Counted from the stretch's first letter, positions 7,779-16,653 are shown. The stretch is DNA of 64,000 nucleotides from Parabacteroides johnsonii DSM 18315 (GCF_025151045.1 NZ_CP102285.1:2914001-2978000), one strand, 5' to 3'. A program made the numbers and translations. The notes: generated by a model from the sequence alone, not told the origin.

Positions 7779-10526
7779 TCACCTCCTAAATCCATATTTT
7801 TGTTCACGCTTTTTAAAGGCTTCGCGTCCACCTTCCAAAATATCGCAAATATGCTCTCGTATTCCTTGAGAAGATAATATTTGTGAATCTGTTTTATCTT
7901 TGCATTTAGTGTTCTCTAATGCTCCATAAATATATTGAAATTTAAAACCGCCCCAATTTGGGGTATCAGTACCATTTTGATTGGCAACAATTACATTCTC
8001 TGCATCTGCACTAACTACAACATTTGAATTGTGTGTTACCAGTATTATCTGACGTTCTCGTTTTTTGCGTTTAATATATGCAACCAATTCATTATATATA
8101 GCACGATTGTCTAAACTATCTTCGGGTTGATCTATAAGTATCGGACATCTTTTGTCGCTAAAATCTAAGAGTAATTTCAAAATAACAAAAGCTTGTTTCC
8201 CTTCTGACATATTTGCGAAAGTATCAGCTTGATATGTTATGCCATAATTAAGGCTATACCAATTCCGTGATAAAAATTCTACAGCAACATTTTGTGCATC
8301 ATACCCATTCTTTAACAAAACATCACCTGTTAACAAGTCCTTCATAAAGGCATTGCTATTGCTTTCATTATTATCATCATAATTATTTAGCAACTCTTGC
8401 AAATATCCTTGTCGTTCATACCCTCTTTGATTAAGTCTGGTTTCCAAAAAATCCTGTAAATCTTTTTTATGAAAACTAATATTTATATGAATATCAAGGC
8501 CGTCATACGAAATTGACAATTGTTCTGAAACTTGGTTTGCACTTTTCTTAAAGGAACAATGAGCATTGATTATTTGTAAAATTGAGCTATTTTGTTGTTG
8601 CAGAATTTTATTAATTTTACTCTGCATTGTATCAATAGCAGCAAGTTTCTTTTCTTCTTCTTGGATTTTAGTATTTAAATCTTTGAGTTCTTTATTTTCC
8701 TCAAATATACGGATTCCCTTTTTATAAATTTCTGATTTTATGATAGTTTGTATTTCAGATGACAATTGTTCCTTTGCTTTTATTGTATTATTTTTAAGCT
8801 GATTGATTATTTTATTCCATTCTGTTTCGGTATTGATTCTCAGTTCATTAAACAATCTATATATTTCAGATTGATTTAACCCAAACTGCATACCTCCAAA
8901 TTGATATTTTTCCTCATACGAAGCATCAAATGGAGTAGATTTTAGTATTCTCTCAAATATTAATAAATCTTGTTCTGCATCTGATATCAATTTTTTCTTC
9001 TCTTGAACTTGTTTTATTGATGCATCTAATGCCAATCTTTCTTCGGGAGTTAATTCTGCACCTTTTTGTAACTCAGCAACTTTTGCTTTTAATAAACTTA
9101 ATTGTTGATTGACACCTTCCCTTTTCCCTTTTTCAAATAAAGACTTCTTTAAAGAGTTTATTTCTTTCTGCATTTGGAAAACAGAAAATACTCCTTCTGA
9201 AATAGCCTTAGATAAATCCGTCAAATGTTCATAATACTTCCTTAATAAACCTGTTTCGTCTTTAGATTGTATTATATTCTCTACAATTTGATTTGTCTTA
9301 TCGGAATCGAATGCAATGTCATGCATATAGCTTTGACGGAAATATTCAATCTCTCGACCAAGTTGATCATTTCCATCTTGCCAGCGAATAGTAATACCAT
9401 CCAAATGTTGTCTTATGAAATCGTCTTTATCAACTTCTTTATTCCCATGTTTTGCAGCAATAGCTTTAAGCAAAGAAGATTTACCGGTAGAACGTCCTCC
9501 TACAATGGTATTTAAATTCGGATTTAGAAGGATTGTCCCATGCCAAAAACCTTCTTCATCTAAAGTTACACTATCTATAACTTGATATATATTTTTTTCA
9601 TCAGGCTTTGTTGATTGAACACGAACTCGATCTTCTGGTTCAAACAATATCTGTTTTAAACCTTCAAAGGTTGTATCTGCTTTTATCCATGTTTTACAAT
9701 TTCCTAATCTATCTTTAATTGCAATATCATCAGCGAAACAGTGTGCATCGCTACAATCCAATAATAATTCATTAACCTTTTGTTCATGCAATTTTTTCTT
9801 GGATTTGTTATATTTCTCAATGTCCTGAGCCGCTGTAAAAACGACATCAGCACCATTGATTATACTTTTTTTCTCGGCAATAGAATTATCATCCCATTTA
9901 AAATCATCCCATTCTGTTTTACCTATCGCTGTAATAAACTTACCCTCAAATATATGATTGGCATTATTTAACGGATTCATTATTACTGAAAGTTCAAGAT
10001 TCAAGTTATTGAATCCCTCTTTTAAAGGTGATGAATACTGACTCCTTTTTTCTTCTGGTACTGAATTTATTATCTTATTACCTAATTCTTCTAAACTTTC
10101 TTTTGTAACAACGCCACCCCATTGCTGATTACAATCAGGACTTAAAGTATAATGTGCGGTAAGAGCATTAAGAAATTGTTGTTGAATCTGATCTGGAGTT
10201 AATTCATTAGAAAAGATAATATGATAATTTATCCTTTTGAATTTTTCATTACCACAAAATTTTGCCAACCTAAATTCAACAACTGGTAAAATTAATTCAA
10301 TATTTTGCAATCTGCCTTGTTCTCTATATTCAAGTACTTTACGATAACCATCAATAAAAAGATAGTCATTGATTCCCAAAACTTTTATATCCGCAGGAAG
10401 GTGTTCTAAGGCATCAATATATTTATCCCAAACATTTTCTCCGGGATTGCATTTGTAGTTATGTTCAAGCGAAAATGGAGTATGAACATGTAAATCCCAA
10501 ATTCGCCATTCAGAGCCTCTATTCAT
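7779..10526 (-). CDS. TrlF-like PHP-domain plus SMC/ABC-type ATPase, defence candidate
   Basis: 915 residues from ATG at 10526. An upstream in-frame ATG at 10574 lies ahead of the predicted transcription start and was rejected. The N-terminal PHP phosphoesterase signature HVH (13-15) and SDAH (259-262) come first. Walker A GGRSTGKS (343-350) follows, then a long Lys/Glu/Gln-rich coiled-coil stretch (about 430-650). The C-terminal half ends with an ABC-like signature (MSEGKQAF), Walker B (CPILIDQPEDS) and an H-loop (ILVTHNS). I associate this architecture with the TrlF family and with SMC-like defence ATPases; the function here is inferred. The gene is clearly AT-richer than its neighbours, has its own promoter and is fenced by hairpins on both sides, as expected of a cargo gene. 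Confidence 0.8.
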   Translation of the reverse strand: MNRGSEWRIWDLHVHTPFSLEHNYKCNPGENVWDKYIDALEHLPADIKVLGINDYLFIDGYRKVLEYREQGRLQNIELILPVVEFRLAKFCGNEKFKRINYHIIFSNELTPDQIQQQFLNALTAHYTLSPDCNQQWGGVVTKESLEELGNKIINSVPEEKRSQYSSPLKEGFNNLNLELSVIMNPLNNANHIFEGKFITAIGKTEWDDFKWDDNSIAEKKSIINGADVVFTAAQDIEKYNKSKKKLHEQKVNELLLDCSDAHCFADDIAIKDRLGNCKTWIKADTTFEGLKQILFEPEDRVRVQSTKPDEKNIYQVIDSVTLDEEGFWHGTILLNPNLNTIVGGRSTGKSSLLKAIAAKHGNKEVDKDDFIRQHLDGITIRWQDGNDQLGREIEYFRQSYMHDIAFDSDKTNQIVENIIQSKDETGLLRKYYEHLTDLSKAISEGVFSVFQMQKEINSLKKSLFEKGKREGVNQQLSLLKAKVAELQKGAELTPEERLALDASIKQVQEKKKLISDAEQDLLIFERILKSTPFDASYEEKYQFGGMQFGLNQSEIYRLFNELRINTETEWNKIINQLKNNTIKAKEQLSSEIQTIIKSEIYKKGIRIFEENKELKDLNTKIQEEEKKLAAIDTMQSKINKILQQQNSSILQIINAHCSFKKSANQVSEQLSISYDGLDIHINISFHKKDLQDFLETRLNQRGYERQGYLQELLNNYDDNNESNSNAFMKDLLTGDVLLKNGYDAQNVAVEFLSRNWYSLNYGITYQADTFANMSEGKQAFVILKLLLDFSDKRCPILIDQPEDSLDNRAIYNELVAYIKRKKRERQIILVTHNSNVVVSADAENVIVANQNGTDTPNWGGFKFQYIYGALENTKCKDKTDSQILSSQGIREHICDILEGGREAFKKREQKYGFRR

Positions 10527-10551
10527 TTTATGTGATGATATAAAATTTATG

Positions 10552-10583
10552 CAAAGATAGTCACTTATAAGCAAATAGCCAAA
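10552..10583 (-). promoter_or_regulatory. Promoter of the PHP-ATPase gene
   Basis: Minus-strand -7 TATCTTTG (10552-10559) and -33 TTTG (10580-10583), spacer 20 bp. Predicted start near 10545 leaves a short leader before ATG 10526 and decides the start codon. Confidence 0.75.
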
Positions 10584-10596
10584 TTACAGTGCATTT

Positions 10597-10639
10597 ACAC
10601 TCGTCCCTTACTTAGAATTGAAAGGGACGAGTGTTTTTT
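10597..10639 (+). terminator. Strong hairpin between tra operon end and ATPase gene
   Basis: Stem ACACTCGTCCCTT / AAGGGACGAGTGT with T6 on the plus strand. On the minus strand it lies just after the last gene of the tra operon but without a T tract, so it may act as a barrier in both directions. Confidence 0.7.
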
Positions 10640-11165
10640 ATGGTACATACAGCAGTGCAAATTCTGCCTTTCTCCGTTTGAGCAGCATGGCGTGCCGTTT
10701 ACCTTTGTAGTTGCAGAAAGCGATATACTCCCGGTAAATGTTCCTGTCGCCCGCCTCCAATTTTCGGATCAGCGTGCTTTTGGGTATCTTCCCGCTCCCC
10801 AAAAGCCGGTATGGACCGACATTGTAGGCGAGCGTGGCAAGGAGCAAACTGTCACGCCCGAACTTGCGGAACATGGCGCAGAACTTCCGCAAGTCTTTCC
10901 GCAGAAGCGCGTCCGCCTGCCGCTTCGTCATGGTGCGTGCCGAATACTTTTCCCCCGGCTGCACCTGATGACCCCAGCCCACGTATGGGTGGTGTTTCTC
11001 CGAGTGCCAGCCCTCAAAATACTTCGTACACCGAACCGCCCGCTCGAAAGGCGGCAGGCGGTAGATTGCCGGCTGCCCGTCCGTCCCCTTCTGACGGCTG
11101 TCCCGTGCGGACACGGAGCAGACCGCCAGCAGCGAACAGAGAATAGCCATGAATACACGCATCAT
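10638..11165 (-). CDS. Phage-type lysozyme, conjugation-associated
   Basis: 175 residues with a signal peptide (MMRVFMAILCSLLAVCSVSA). The mature part has the lysozyme pattern FEGWHSEKHHPYVGWGH (catalytic Glu in FEGW) and later LATLAYNVGPYRLLGSG, as in GH24-like muramidases. A periplasmic muramidase would open the cell wall for the transfer channel. It is the last gene of the tra transcript. Its ATGATG start overlaps the traQ stop, so translation is probably coupled. The start could be either ATG (11165 or 11162). Confidence 0.85.
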   Translation of the reverse strand: MMRVFMAILCSLLAVCSVSARDSRQKGTDGQPAIYRLPPFERAVRCTKYFEGWHSEKHHPYVGWGHQVQPGEKYSARTMTKRQADALLRKDLRKFCAMFRKFGRDSLLLATLAYNVGPYRLLGSGKIPKSTLIRKLEAGDRNIYREYIAFCNYKGKRHAMLLKRRKAEFALLYVP

Positions 11166-11665
11166 CTTGGCAGAGGTTTGTAATTGCCTATGGGGATGAC
11201 GGTCTGAATGTCGTCCTTCACGTTCCGGTTGTTGAAGTCAAATTCCAATTCGTAGGAATTTTTGAAATTGTCCTCCACCACCACGATGAAGCTGTGCGCC
11301 TCGTCGCCCTCTGCCGTGTAGTACAGCCGGAACTTCTCGTTTTCGAGCAGGTAGCGGTCGTTGGGCAGGAAAGTGATGCCGTTGTCCATTTCCAACTTGC
11401 CTTCCCCCTCGAACTGGAAATACCGGATGGTGTAGAGCGTGTTGGCGAAGTCGCCAGTCCTTTTCAGCTCACAGCGGATTTCCACCGTCTGCCCCTTTGT
11501 CACCTTGTTCGGTACGGGCATGGTTTCCACCGTGAACGGATAGGATTGCTGGATGTCCATGTCGTCGTCACACGATGCGAGCGTGAGCGACACGGCGGCG
11601 AACAGGCAGAGTGCCAATGCCTTGAAGATGGATGTTCTCTTGTTCTTGTTGTTCAGTATGTTCAT
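11162..11665 (-). CDS. traQ: TraQ, conjugative transfer lipoprotein (DUF3872)
   Basis: 167 residues. The signal peptide ends in a lipobox (LTLASC, Cys about residue 33), followed by DDD, so a membrane-anchored lipoprotein is expected. The body has an Ig-like beta pattern (VTKGQTVEIRCELKRTGDF, then RLYYTAEGDEAHSF). It corresponds to CTnDOT TraQ by order and family. It sits between traP (4-nt overlap) and the lysozyme gene. Confidence 0.88.
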   Translation of the reverse strand: MNILNNKNKRTSIFKALALCLFAAVSLTLASCDDDMDIQQSYPFTVETMPVPNKVTKGQTVEIRCELKRTGDFANTLYTIRYFQFEGEGKLEMDNGITFLPNDRYLLENEKFRLYYTAEGDEAHSFIVVVEDNFKNSYELEFDFNNRNVKDDIQTVIPIGNYKPLPR

Positions 11666-12570
11666 TGTCCTTTGATTTTTAAGTTATTGTTCATTTCTTT
11701 TTTTGCTGTCAGTTGCAGATACTCGTTCAAGTCCTTGCAACCGTCATAGGGTGCGGAACGGTCACAGACACGTCCGCCGTAGTGTCCTTTGAGGGCTTCC
11801 AACGTCCTCCGCCCGGATTCGTCACGGTCGAGGAAGCAGTCGATGCGCCCGTACCCGTATAAGTGCTTCACAGCCTTACCCACGTTGGCAACGGAGTTCA
11901 GCACAAGGCAGTCGCCTGTTTCCAATCCGAGCGTAAGGGCGGACAAAAAATCCATGAAACCCTCGAACACGCTGCACACGTCGGAGGCGGTATCTTCCGG
12001 TTTTACCAGCGACACATCTTTCGGTGGTACGCAACCCTTGAAGTAGCGGCTACGGATTTCATAGCCGCCAGCCACGTTCGGGAAACCGATTGCGAAATAC
12101 CGCTTTCCACGCACGCCGTAGTTCAGGCGGCAGCAGTGGCGGGATGCAACGGCATAAGGGATGCCCCGTTCCGCCAGATACTCTGTTAATGGTGAGCGGA
12201 GCAGCGGGACGGCTTCCACTCCCTCAAAGGCAGGTTCGGACGGCTCCGGCAGGAACAACGGCTTTTCCGATGCGACAAACGGCATACGGGCGGTTTCCGC
12301 TATGAATCTCGCCTGCGCCATGAAGTCGCCGCTTCGGGCAAACTCCCCGGCAAGCGTGAAGATGTCACCGCCCTTGCCCAAACCGAAATCGTACCAGAGC
12401 CGTTTCGCCACGTTCACGCGGAAAGAGGGCGTGCGCTCATTGCGGTACGGCGCGAGATACCACAGCTCGTTTCCGCTTCTCCGTACAGGCTCATGTCCCA
12501 GCCGTGCGAGAAAGTCCGCGAGGGATATTTGCCTCATGGTGTCTATATCCGTCCGTTCCATGCGGCGCAT
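11662..12570 (-). CDS. traP: TraP, primase-like protein (zinc-finger remnant plus Toprim)
   Basis: 302 residues starting MRRMERTDIDTM at 12570, using TGATG overlap with the traO stop. A longer frame to 12642 runs back into traO. The N-terminal region (about 20-75) follows a CHC2 primase finger (ERTPSFRVNVAKRLWYDFGLGKGGD), but the zinc Cys residues are absent (LAPYRNERTP). A Toprim domain follows with EGFMD and DRDESG motifs. It probably primes or processes transferred single-stranded DNA. Confidence 0.85.
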   Translation of the reverse strand: MRRMERTDIDTMRQISLADFLARLGHEPVRRSGNELWYLAPYRNERTPSFRVNVAKRLWYDFGLGKGGDIFTLAGEFARSGDFMAQARFIAETARMPFVASEKPLFLPEPSEPAFEGVEAVPLLRSPLTEYLAERGIPYAVASRHCCRLNYGVRGKRYFAIGFPNVAGGYEIRSRYFKGCVPPKDVSLVKPEDTASDVCSVFEGFMDFLSALTLGLETGDCLVLNSVANVGKAVKHLYGYGRIDCFLDRDESGRRTLEALKGHYGGRVCDRSAPYDGCKDLNEYLQLTAKKEMNNNLKIKGQ

Positions 12571-13145
12571 CAGTTGATGATGAACTTGATGCCGACCCCG
12601 AACTGCGTGTGGAACTTTCGTGTGTCGCCACCCCACAGGCAACGCTCCCGGAGATTGGCGAGCAGGGCGATACGGTCAGCCACGTAAAACTCCACGTCCA
12701 GCGTCAGCGCACCGCCATAGATGAAGGCGTCCCGGTTATGCAGGGTCGAGCCGTCTTGCAGCACCTTTTCGCCCCAATTCACCGATTCATATCCGACGAG
12801 AGCCGAAGCCCCCGCATAGACGAACATGATTTTACGGGCATCGGAAAGTATCTTGAAATAGTAGCCGCCTTCCGCCGTGAACTGCACCACAGGTATGGCG
12901 GTATCCTTGTACGGGTTGTTCTTCAGGAGATACTCACCTCCGAACATCCATTTGTTGCCCTTCTTCGTGTAGGTGGAGAGAGCCGCCCCGAAACTGTACC
13001 CGCCGTCGTTGCCGCCGGGTTTGAAGCCGTCCGCCAGATTCGCCCTTACCTCGATGCCCTGCATTTTCGGCAGACATCGCTGGGCGTACGCCTGCCCCGT
13101 GAACAGGGCAAGCGACGCGATGATGATTGCGATGTACTTTCTCAT
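12570..13145 (-). CDS. traO: TraO, conjugative transfer outer-membrane-type protein
   Basis: 191 residues with a signal peptide (MRKYIAIIIASLALFTGQAYA). The mature protein has alternating beta strands and ends with an aromatic-rich segment (KFHTQFGVGIKFIIN), like a small beta-barrel. It matches the Bacteroidales TraO family. It lies directly downstream of traN (2 nt) and overlaps traP. Confidence 0.88.
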   Translation of the reverse strand: MRKYIAIIIASLALFTGQAYAQRCLPKMQGIEVRANLADGFKPGGNDGGYSFGAALSTYTKKGNKWMFGGEYLLKNNPYKDTAIPVVQFTAEGGYYFKILSDARKIMFVYAGASALVGYESVNWGEKVLQDGSTLHNRDAFIYGGALTLDVEFYVADRIALLANLRERCLWGGDTRKFHTQFGVGIKFIIN

Positions 13146-13147
13146 GG

Positions 13148-14134
13148 TCAGCGCACTTGGAGTTCGTTGATGTTATTGGCACGCACCAAATCCTCATTCT
13201 CGATCACGAAAGACTGATGACGACCTCCGTTCTTCTCGTTCAGCTCCACCACGAGACACTTGCCGTCGGGGATGGTGAACTTCGCCATCGTGAAGACCGT
13301 GCGTTCGCTTTTTTTGCCCGGCACGAGCGTGGCGTAGTTCTGCGCACGGAGCGGCAGGATGATACGCTCCTGCACTGCGGTACGCTTCATCACCTTCTTG
13401 TCCACGATTTTCCATGTGATGTAGTCCACATCGAAAGGCACGTTGCTCTGGTTCCTGATTTCCGTGTGGAAATACAGAAGCCCGTTGTGCGTGTAGATGC
13501 CTTTCAGAAGGTACTGGATGCCGAAACGCTTGCAGCCGATATGCTTCACCTCACGTTTGTTCTGCTTGTGGATGGACTTCATGATAAGGCGCACCAGCAT
13601 GGGACTTTCACTGCCCAGCTCTTTCAGGTAGATTTCCTGCGCATTGTTCGGACGGTTCACCGCCTCGCCGTCATGGATGAAGTCGCACATCTCCACGTTG
13701 AGCAGCAGCGGTTCGGCGGCATACTTCACGTTGAAGGTGTAAAAACTCCCGTCCTCCGTGATTACGGACATGTTGGTTTCGTTCGGGAAGTTCCTCACGG
13801 TAGCCTTCACGCGGATGACGTTCTCCGCACCTTCGGCTTTGCCCGCAATCAGGTCGGGCGAGCCTAAATCGACATAGCGCACTTCCGCCGGGAAGATGAC
13901 ATGCACGGTCTTGTCGTAGGTCACTTCCAAGCCGTGCGGGGGAACCATGCGGTCAAAACCCAGCTTTCTCGTCAGACCGTGATACAGGTCGCCGTCCGCC
14001 TCCTTCTGCGGATAGACCTCCTTTGTCAAGGTCAGTCCTTCACTGCCGTTGGTCGTTTCAACGGTCACGTTCTCCTGCGCATAGGCAGTTGCGATGCCCA
14101 TAGCGAGGGCAAACATCATGATTACTTTTCTCAT
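13148..14134 (-). CDS. traN: TraN, conjugative transfer protein
   Basis: 328 residues with a signal peptide (MRKVIMMFALAMGIATAYA). It is the Bacteroidales TraN (DUF4138-type) periplasmic channel component, probably the VirB9-like partner of TraM. The conserved stretch TYDKTVHVIFPAEVRYVDLG is visible. A copy of the CCACTAAATCCAAAGT-type motif (C10 to T) sits 4 nt before its ATG, making it a predicted small-RNA target. Confidence 0.9.
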   Translation of the reverse strand: MRKVIMMFALAMGIATAYAQENVTVETTNGSEGLTLTKEVYPQKEADGDLYHGLTRKLGFDRMVPPHGLEVTYDKTVHVIFPAEVRYVDLGSPDLIAGKAEGAENVIRVKATVRNFPNETNMSVITEDGSFYTFNVKYAAEPLLLNVEMCDFIHDGEAVNRPNNAQEIYLKELGSESPMLVRLIMKSIHKQNKREVKHIGCKRFGIQYLLKGIYTHNGLLYFHTEIRNQSNVPFDVDYITWKIVDKKVMKRTAVQERIILPLRAQNYATLVPGKKSERTVFTMAKFTIPDGKCLVVELNEKNGGRHQSFVIENEDLVRANNINELQVR

Positions 14135-14137
14135 TTT

Positions 14138-14153
14138 ACTTTGAATTTAGTGG
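14138..14153 (-). promoter_or_regulatory. Predicted sRNA target motif before traN
   Basis: mRNA sense CCACTAAATTCAAAGT, one change (C10 to T) from the exact complement of the sRNA seed and still pairable as G.U. The start codon ATGAG follows after AAA and could pair with CUCAU in the sRNA. Confidence 0.65.
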
Positions 14154-14189
14154 GTTGTTGTTATTGATTGGATTTCTTATGATTATACA

Positions 14190-15566
14190 TCAGTCCTTCT
14201 CCTGATAGAGCATGACCCTGTACCCGGCTTTCAGATGCACTTTGACGGTGCGCATCTTTTTGGCAATGTACTGGCTCGTGCCTTGTATCAGCCCCTTGCC
14301 CAAGTCGGAGGCGAGCTGCGCTCCTGCATTGGTGGAGATGTTGATGCTGCTGCCGAGCGAACCGCCCATGTTGGCGGCAACCTCCCTGACGGCGTTCATC
14401 TCCATCGAGTTGGGGATGAATATGCCGGGCTGCCCGTCCGTGTCATAGACCTCCAACTCCACCGGGATAATCGTACCGTCGTGTTCCAGAGAGGTGATTT
14501 CGATGGCGAGCCGTTCACCCTGAATCTTGGCTGCGCCGACCACTACCGCATTTCGGGGGATGATCCTCTCAGCCACCGCCATCGGCTCCAGCAGCCGCAA
14601 CCTGACCGCCTGCCCGTCCGTCACGCTCTGCGCCCCATAGACACATGCCGGTATGGTGTTCCTGTCCGATACGGTCGTGACGCCCACCGCCGTGTTGAAA
14701 CTGCGGTTGCGCTCCTGCGAGAAGGTGGCAACAAATTCGGCATTGCTCACGGGCTGTCCGAGCGAGGACACCACCTGATGCGTCACCTGCCTTACTGGTT
14801 TTGCCGTGTTCTTTCCGGCTTTCTGCACGGGGGACGGCTCTGCGGTCTGTCCCGCTGCCGCCTGCGTGCCGTTCTGACCGCCCATGTACTTCGCCGCCAG
14901 CTCGTAGGATTTTTCCATGAGTGCCACCTGCTCGTCCATCGTGGAGCTTCTCTCTTTTCCGCTTTCCAGTTCGGATTCGAGCGTGGCGATGCGTTCCAGC
15001 AGTTCGTCCATCTCCGCGTTGTCGTTCTTCGGCTGCTCGTAGAAGTTGCCGAGCGTGGCATTGAGGTCACGGTAGGCTGCTGCCGAGGACTGGATGGTCT
15101 TCGGTGCGGGCTTCACCGCCTCTTCCGTTCCACCGGGATTGGCAAGGTCGAAGTCGCTGTCCCCATCCGCTTCCGACGTTTCGCGGTCGAACAGGTCGCC
15201 CAACTGCTGCATGGCGCGGCTGCGGTTCTCCTGCCGTTCCTCCATCGCCCCCTGCTCGTAGGCTTTCGCCTTGTCACCGATAATCCGGCGGTTCTCCTTG
15301 TCCGCGTCGGGCATCTCGATGTTGTAGCCGCCCGTTCCCGGCTCCTGCTCCTTGCCGGAGGACGGAGCGAATATCAGCCACATCGCCCCGATGAATACCA
15401 GCACCATAGCGGGCAGCACTATCATTTTCTGACGTTTCAGCCGTTGGGCTTCGGTCAGCGGCTTGCGCTCCTTTTTCGGTTTTCCCTTCTTGTCGGGTGT
15501 AGCCGTGCTTTCCGGTTTGTTCTCCGCCTTGTTTTCGTTCTTGGGTTCATTCTTCGTCTGTTCCAT
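14190..15566 (-). CDS. traM: TraM, conjugative transfer scaffold (VirB10-like)
   Basis: 458 residues. A charged N-terminal tail (Lys/Glu/Pro, 1-45) is followed by one membrane helix (about 50-68: MIVLPAMVLVFIGAMWLIF), a long low-complexity/coiled periplasmic linker, and a conserved C-terminal beta domain. The last includes IPACVYGAQSVTDGQAVRLRLLEP and IPRNAVVVGAAKIQGERL. This layout is VirB10/TraM. Its start overlaps the end of traL. Confidence 0.9.
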   Translation of the reverse strand: MEQTKNEPKNENKAENKPESTATPDKKGKPKKERKPLTEAQRLKRQKMIVLPAMVLVFIGAMWLIFAPSSGKEQEPGTGGYNIEMPDADKENRRIIGDKAKAYEQGAMEERQENRSRAMQQLGDLFDRETSEADGDSDFDLANPGGTEEAVKPAPKTIQSSAAAYRDLNATLGNFYEQPKNDNAEMDELLERIATLESELESGKERSSTMDEQVALMEKSYELAAKYMGGQNGTQAAAGQTAEPSPVQKAGKNTAKPVRQVTHQVVSSLGQPVSNAEFVATFSQERNRSFNTAVGVTTVSDRNTIPACVYGAQSVTDGQAVRLRLLEPMAVAERIIPRNAVVVGAAKIQGERLAIEITSLEHDGTIIPVELEVYDTDGQPGIFIPNSMEMNAVREVAANMGGSLGSSINISTNAGAQLASDLGKGLIQGTSQYIAKKMRTVKVHLKAGYRVMLYQEKD

Positions 15567-15855
15567 ATAAATAAGGTATTAAGTGATTGTCCGTTTGTTG
15601 CTGTGCAGGCAGTTCCACCCGTCCGGCATGGTCTATCTCCATCCGGCTGCCGTCATTCCTGCCGATGTCATACACGGCTTTGCCGAAGGTGTAGAGGGCA
15701 AGCGCGGCGAATGCGGCGAGCATTGCCAGCACGATGCGCCTGCGTGTCTTCGGCGGCAAACCGTCCAGATAGCCCCTGAGCCTTGCCACCAGCATTTTCT
15801 TTTTGTCATGGAGTTTCCAATATGCGCCCCAAAATGATTTCTTGATTTTCTTCAT
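15547..15855 (-). CDS. traL: TraL, small membrane protein (DUF3989)
   Basis: 102 residues, one membrane helix at about 39-57 (RIVLAMLAAFAALALYTFG), a basic N-terminus (KKIKKSFWGAYWKLHDKKKM) and a short periplasmic tail. Matches Bacteroidales TraL. It overlaps traM by 20 nt and follows traK by 6 nt. Confidence 0.88.
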   Translation of the reverse strand: MKKIKKSFWGAYWKLHDKKKMLVARLRGYLDGLPPKTRRRIVLAMLAAFAALALYTFGKAVYDIGRNDGSRMEIDHAGRVELPAQQQTDNHLIPYLYGTDEE

Positions 15856-15861
15856 ATCCGT

Positions 15862-16485
15862 TTACCTTTTGATGGTTTGTAAATCCTTGTTCTCGATGAT
15901 AGTGAATCCCTCGATGGTGAACCCGTTCGGGTTGTCGTCCGAACGGGACGAGTTCAAAAGGCGGCACGTGGTCACGAGGCTGCGCTCGGTGACGTTGCTC
16001 TGCCGGATGATTTTCTGCGTGGCGTAGGTCACGGCACGGTAGGGATAGCCGTTGAAGTCGCACACCACGCTGTCCACCTTCAGCACTTGGTTGATGTTCC
16101 CGGCGATGATGCGGTTGTAGTACCCCTTCTCGGCGAAGTCCGAATAGTAGTTGTACACGCTCTTGTCCGCCAGCAGCAACGCACGCTTCACGTTGTGTTC
16201 TATCGCGCTCTTTTCGGGCGAGAGCGTGAAAAACAGCTCGTGGAAGCGGCGCACATGCTCCCTCGCTTCCGCCGGACGGTTCTGCGAGAGGTCTTGCGAG
16301 AGTGCCAGCATCAGCGACTTGCCGTTGTCCAGCACATATATCTTCTCACGCTGCCGCTCCGCGAAGCGGTAGGAACTCCACACGCTCCATACCGTTATCA
16401 CGGCGCACAGCGAGAGGAAGACGATACCGAACAGGCGTATCTGCCTGAACGATGATTCGATGTTTTTGAGTGACTTGAATTCCAT
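15862..16485 (-). CDS. traK: TraK, conjugative transfer protein (VirB8-like)
   Basis: 207 residues: a short cytoplasmic N-terminus, one membrane helix (about 18-38: LFGIVFLSLCAVITVWSVW) and a periplasmic domain with the pattern of TraK/VirB8 bridging proteins (SNVTERSLVTTCRLLNSSRSDDNPNGFTI, shown as part of the C-terminal half). It is separated from traJ by 205 nt containing a striking palindrome array, the largest gap in the downstream half of the tra operon. Confidence 0.9.
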   Translation of the reverse strand: MEFKSLKNIESSFRQIRLFGIVFLSLCAVITVWSVWSSYRFAERQREKIYVLDNGKSLMLALSQDLSQNRPAEAREHVRRFHELFFTLSPEKSAIEHNVKRALLLADKSVYNYYSDFAEKGYYNRIIAGNINQVLKVDSVVCDFNGYPYRAVTYATQKIIRQSNVTERSLVTTCRLLNSSRSDDNPNGFTIEGFTIIENKDLQTIKR

Positions 16486-16549
16486 TGTCTGATTTTATTT
16501 TTCGGTTCTTAATTCGTTATACAATAGGATCGGTATGCGGTCGTTTGCC

Positions 16550-16653
16550 ACATACGTATGTAACGGGTTGCCACATACGTATGTAATGAGCTACTGCATA
16601 CGTATGTAGCAGCCTATTACATACGTATGTCATGACAGGTGACATACGTATGT
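16550..16653. repeat. Five ACATACGTATGT palindromes on an exact 23-bp period
   Basis: The 12-bp perfect palindrome ACATACGTATGT occurs at 16550, 16573, 16619 and 16642. A one-base variant (GCATACGTATGT) is at 16596. Starts are exactly 23 bp apart with unrelated 11-bp spacers. It fills the traJ-traK gap inside the tra operon. It looks like an iteron or operator array, or a string of small RNA hairpins. No repeat-associated cas genes or other CRISPR hallmarks are present. Confidence 0.9.

Noticed and set aside
10527-10574. Upstream start for the PHP-ATPase
   Set aside because: The -7 box at 10552-10559 puts the transcript start after this ATG, and the PHP motif begins right after the downstream Met.
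14235-15779. 514-codon plus-strand reading frame opposite traM and traL
   Set aside because: It is the shadow of well-identified minus-strand genes in GC-rich codon context and has His/Arg-rich nonsense composition.
16550-16653. Short CRISPR array
   Set aside because: Repeat unit is 12 bp and palindromic with 11-bp spacers; no leader or cas genes nearby; far below CRISPR dimensions.
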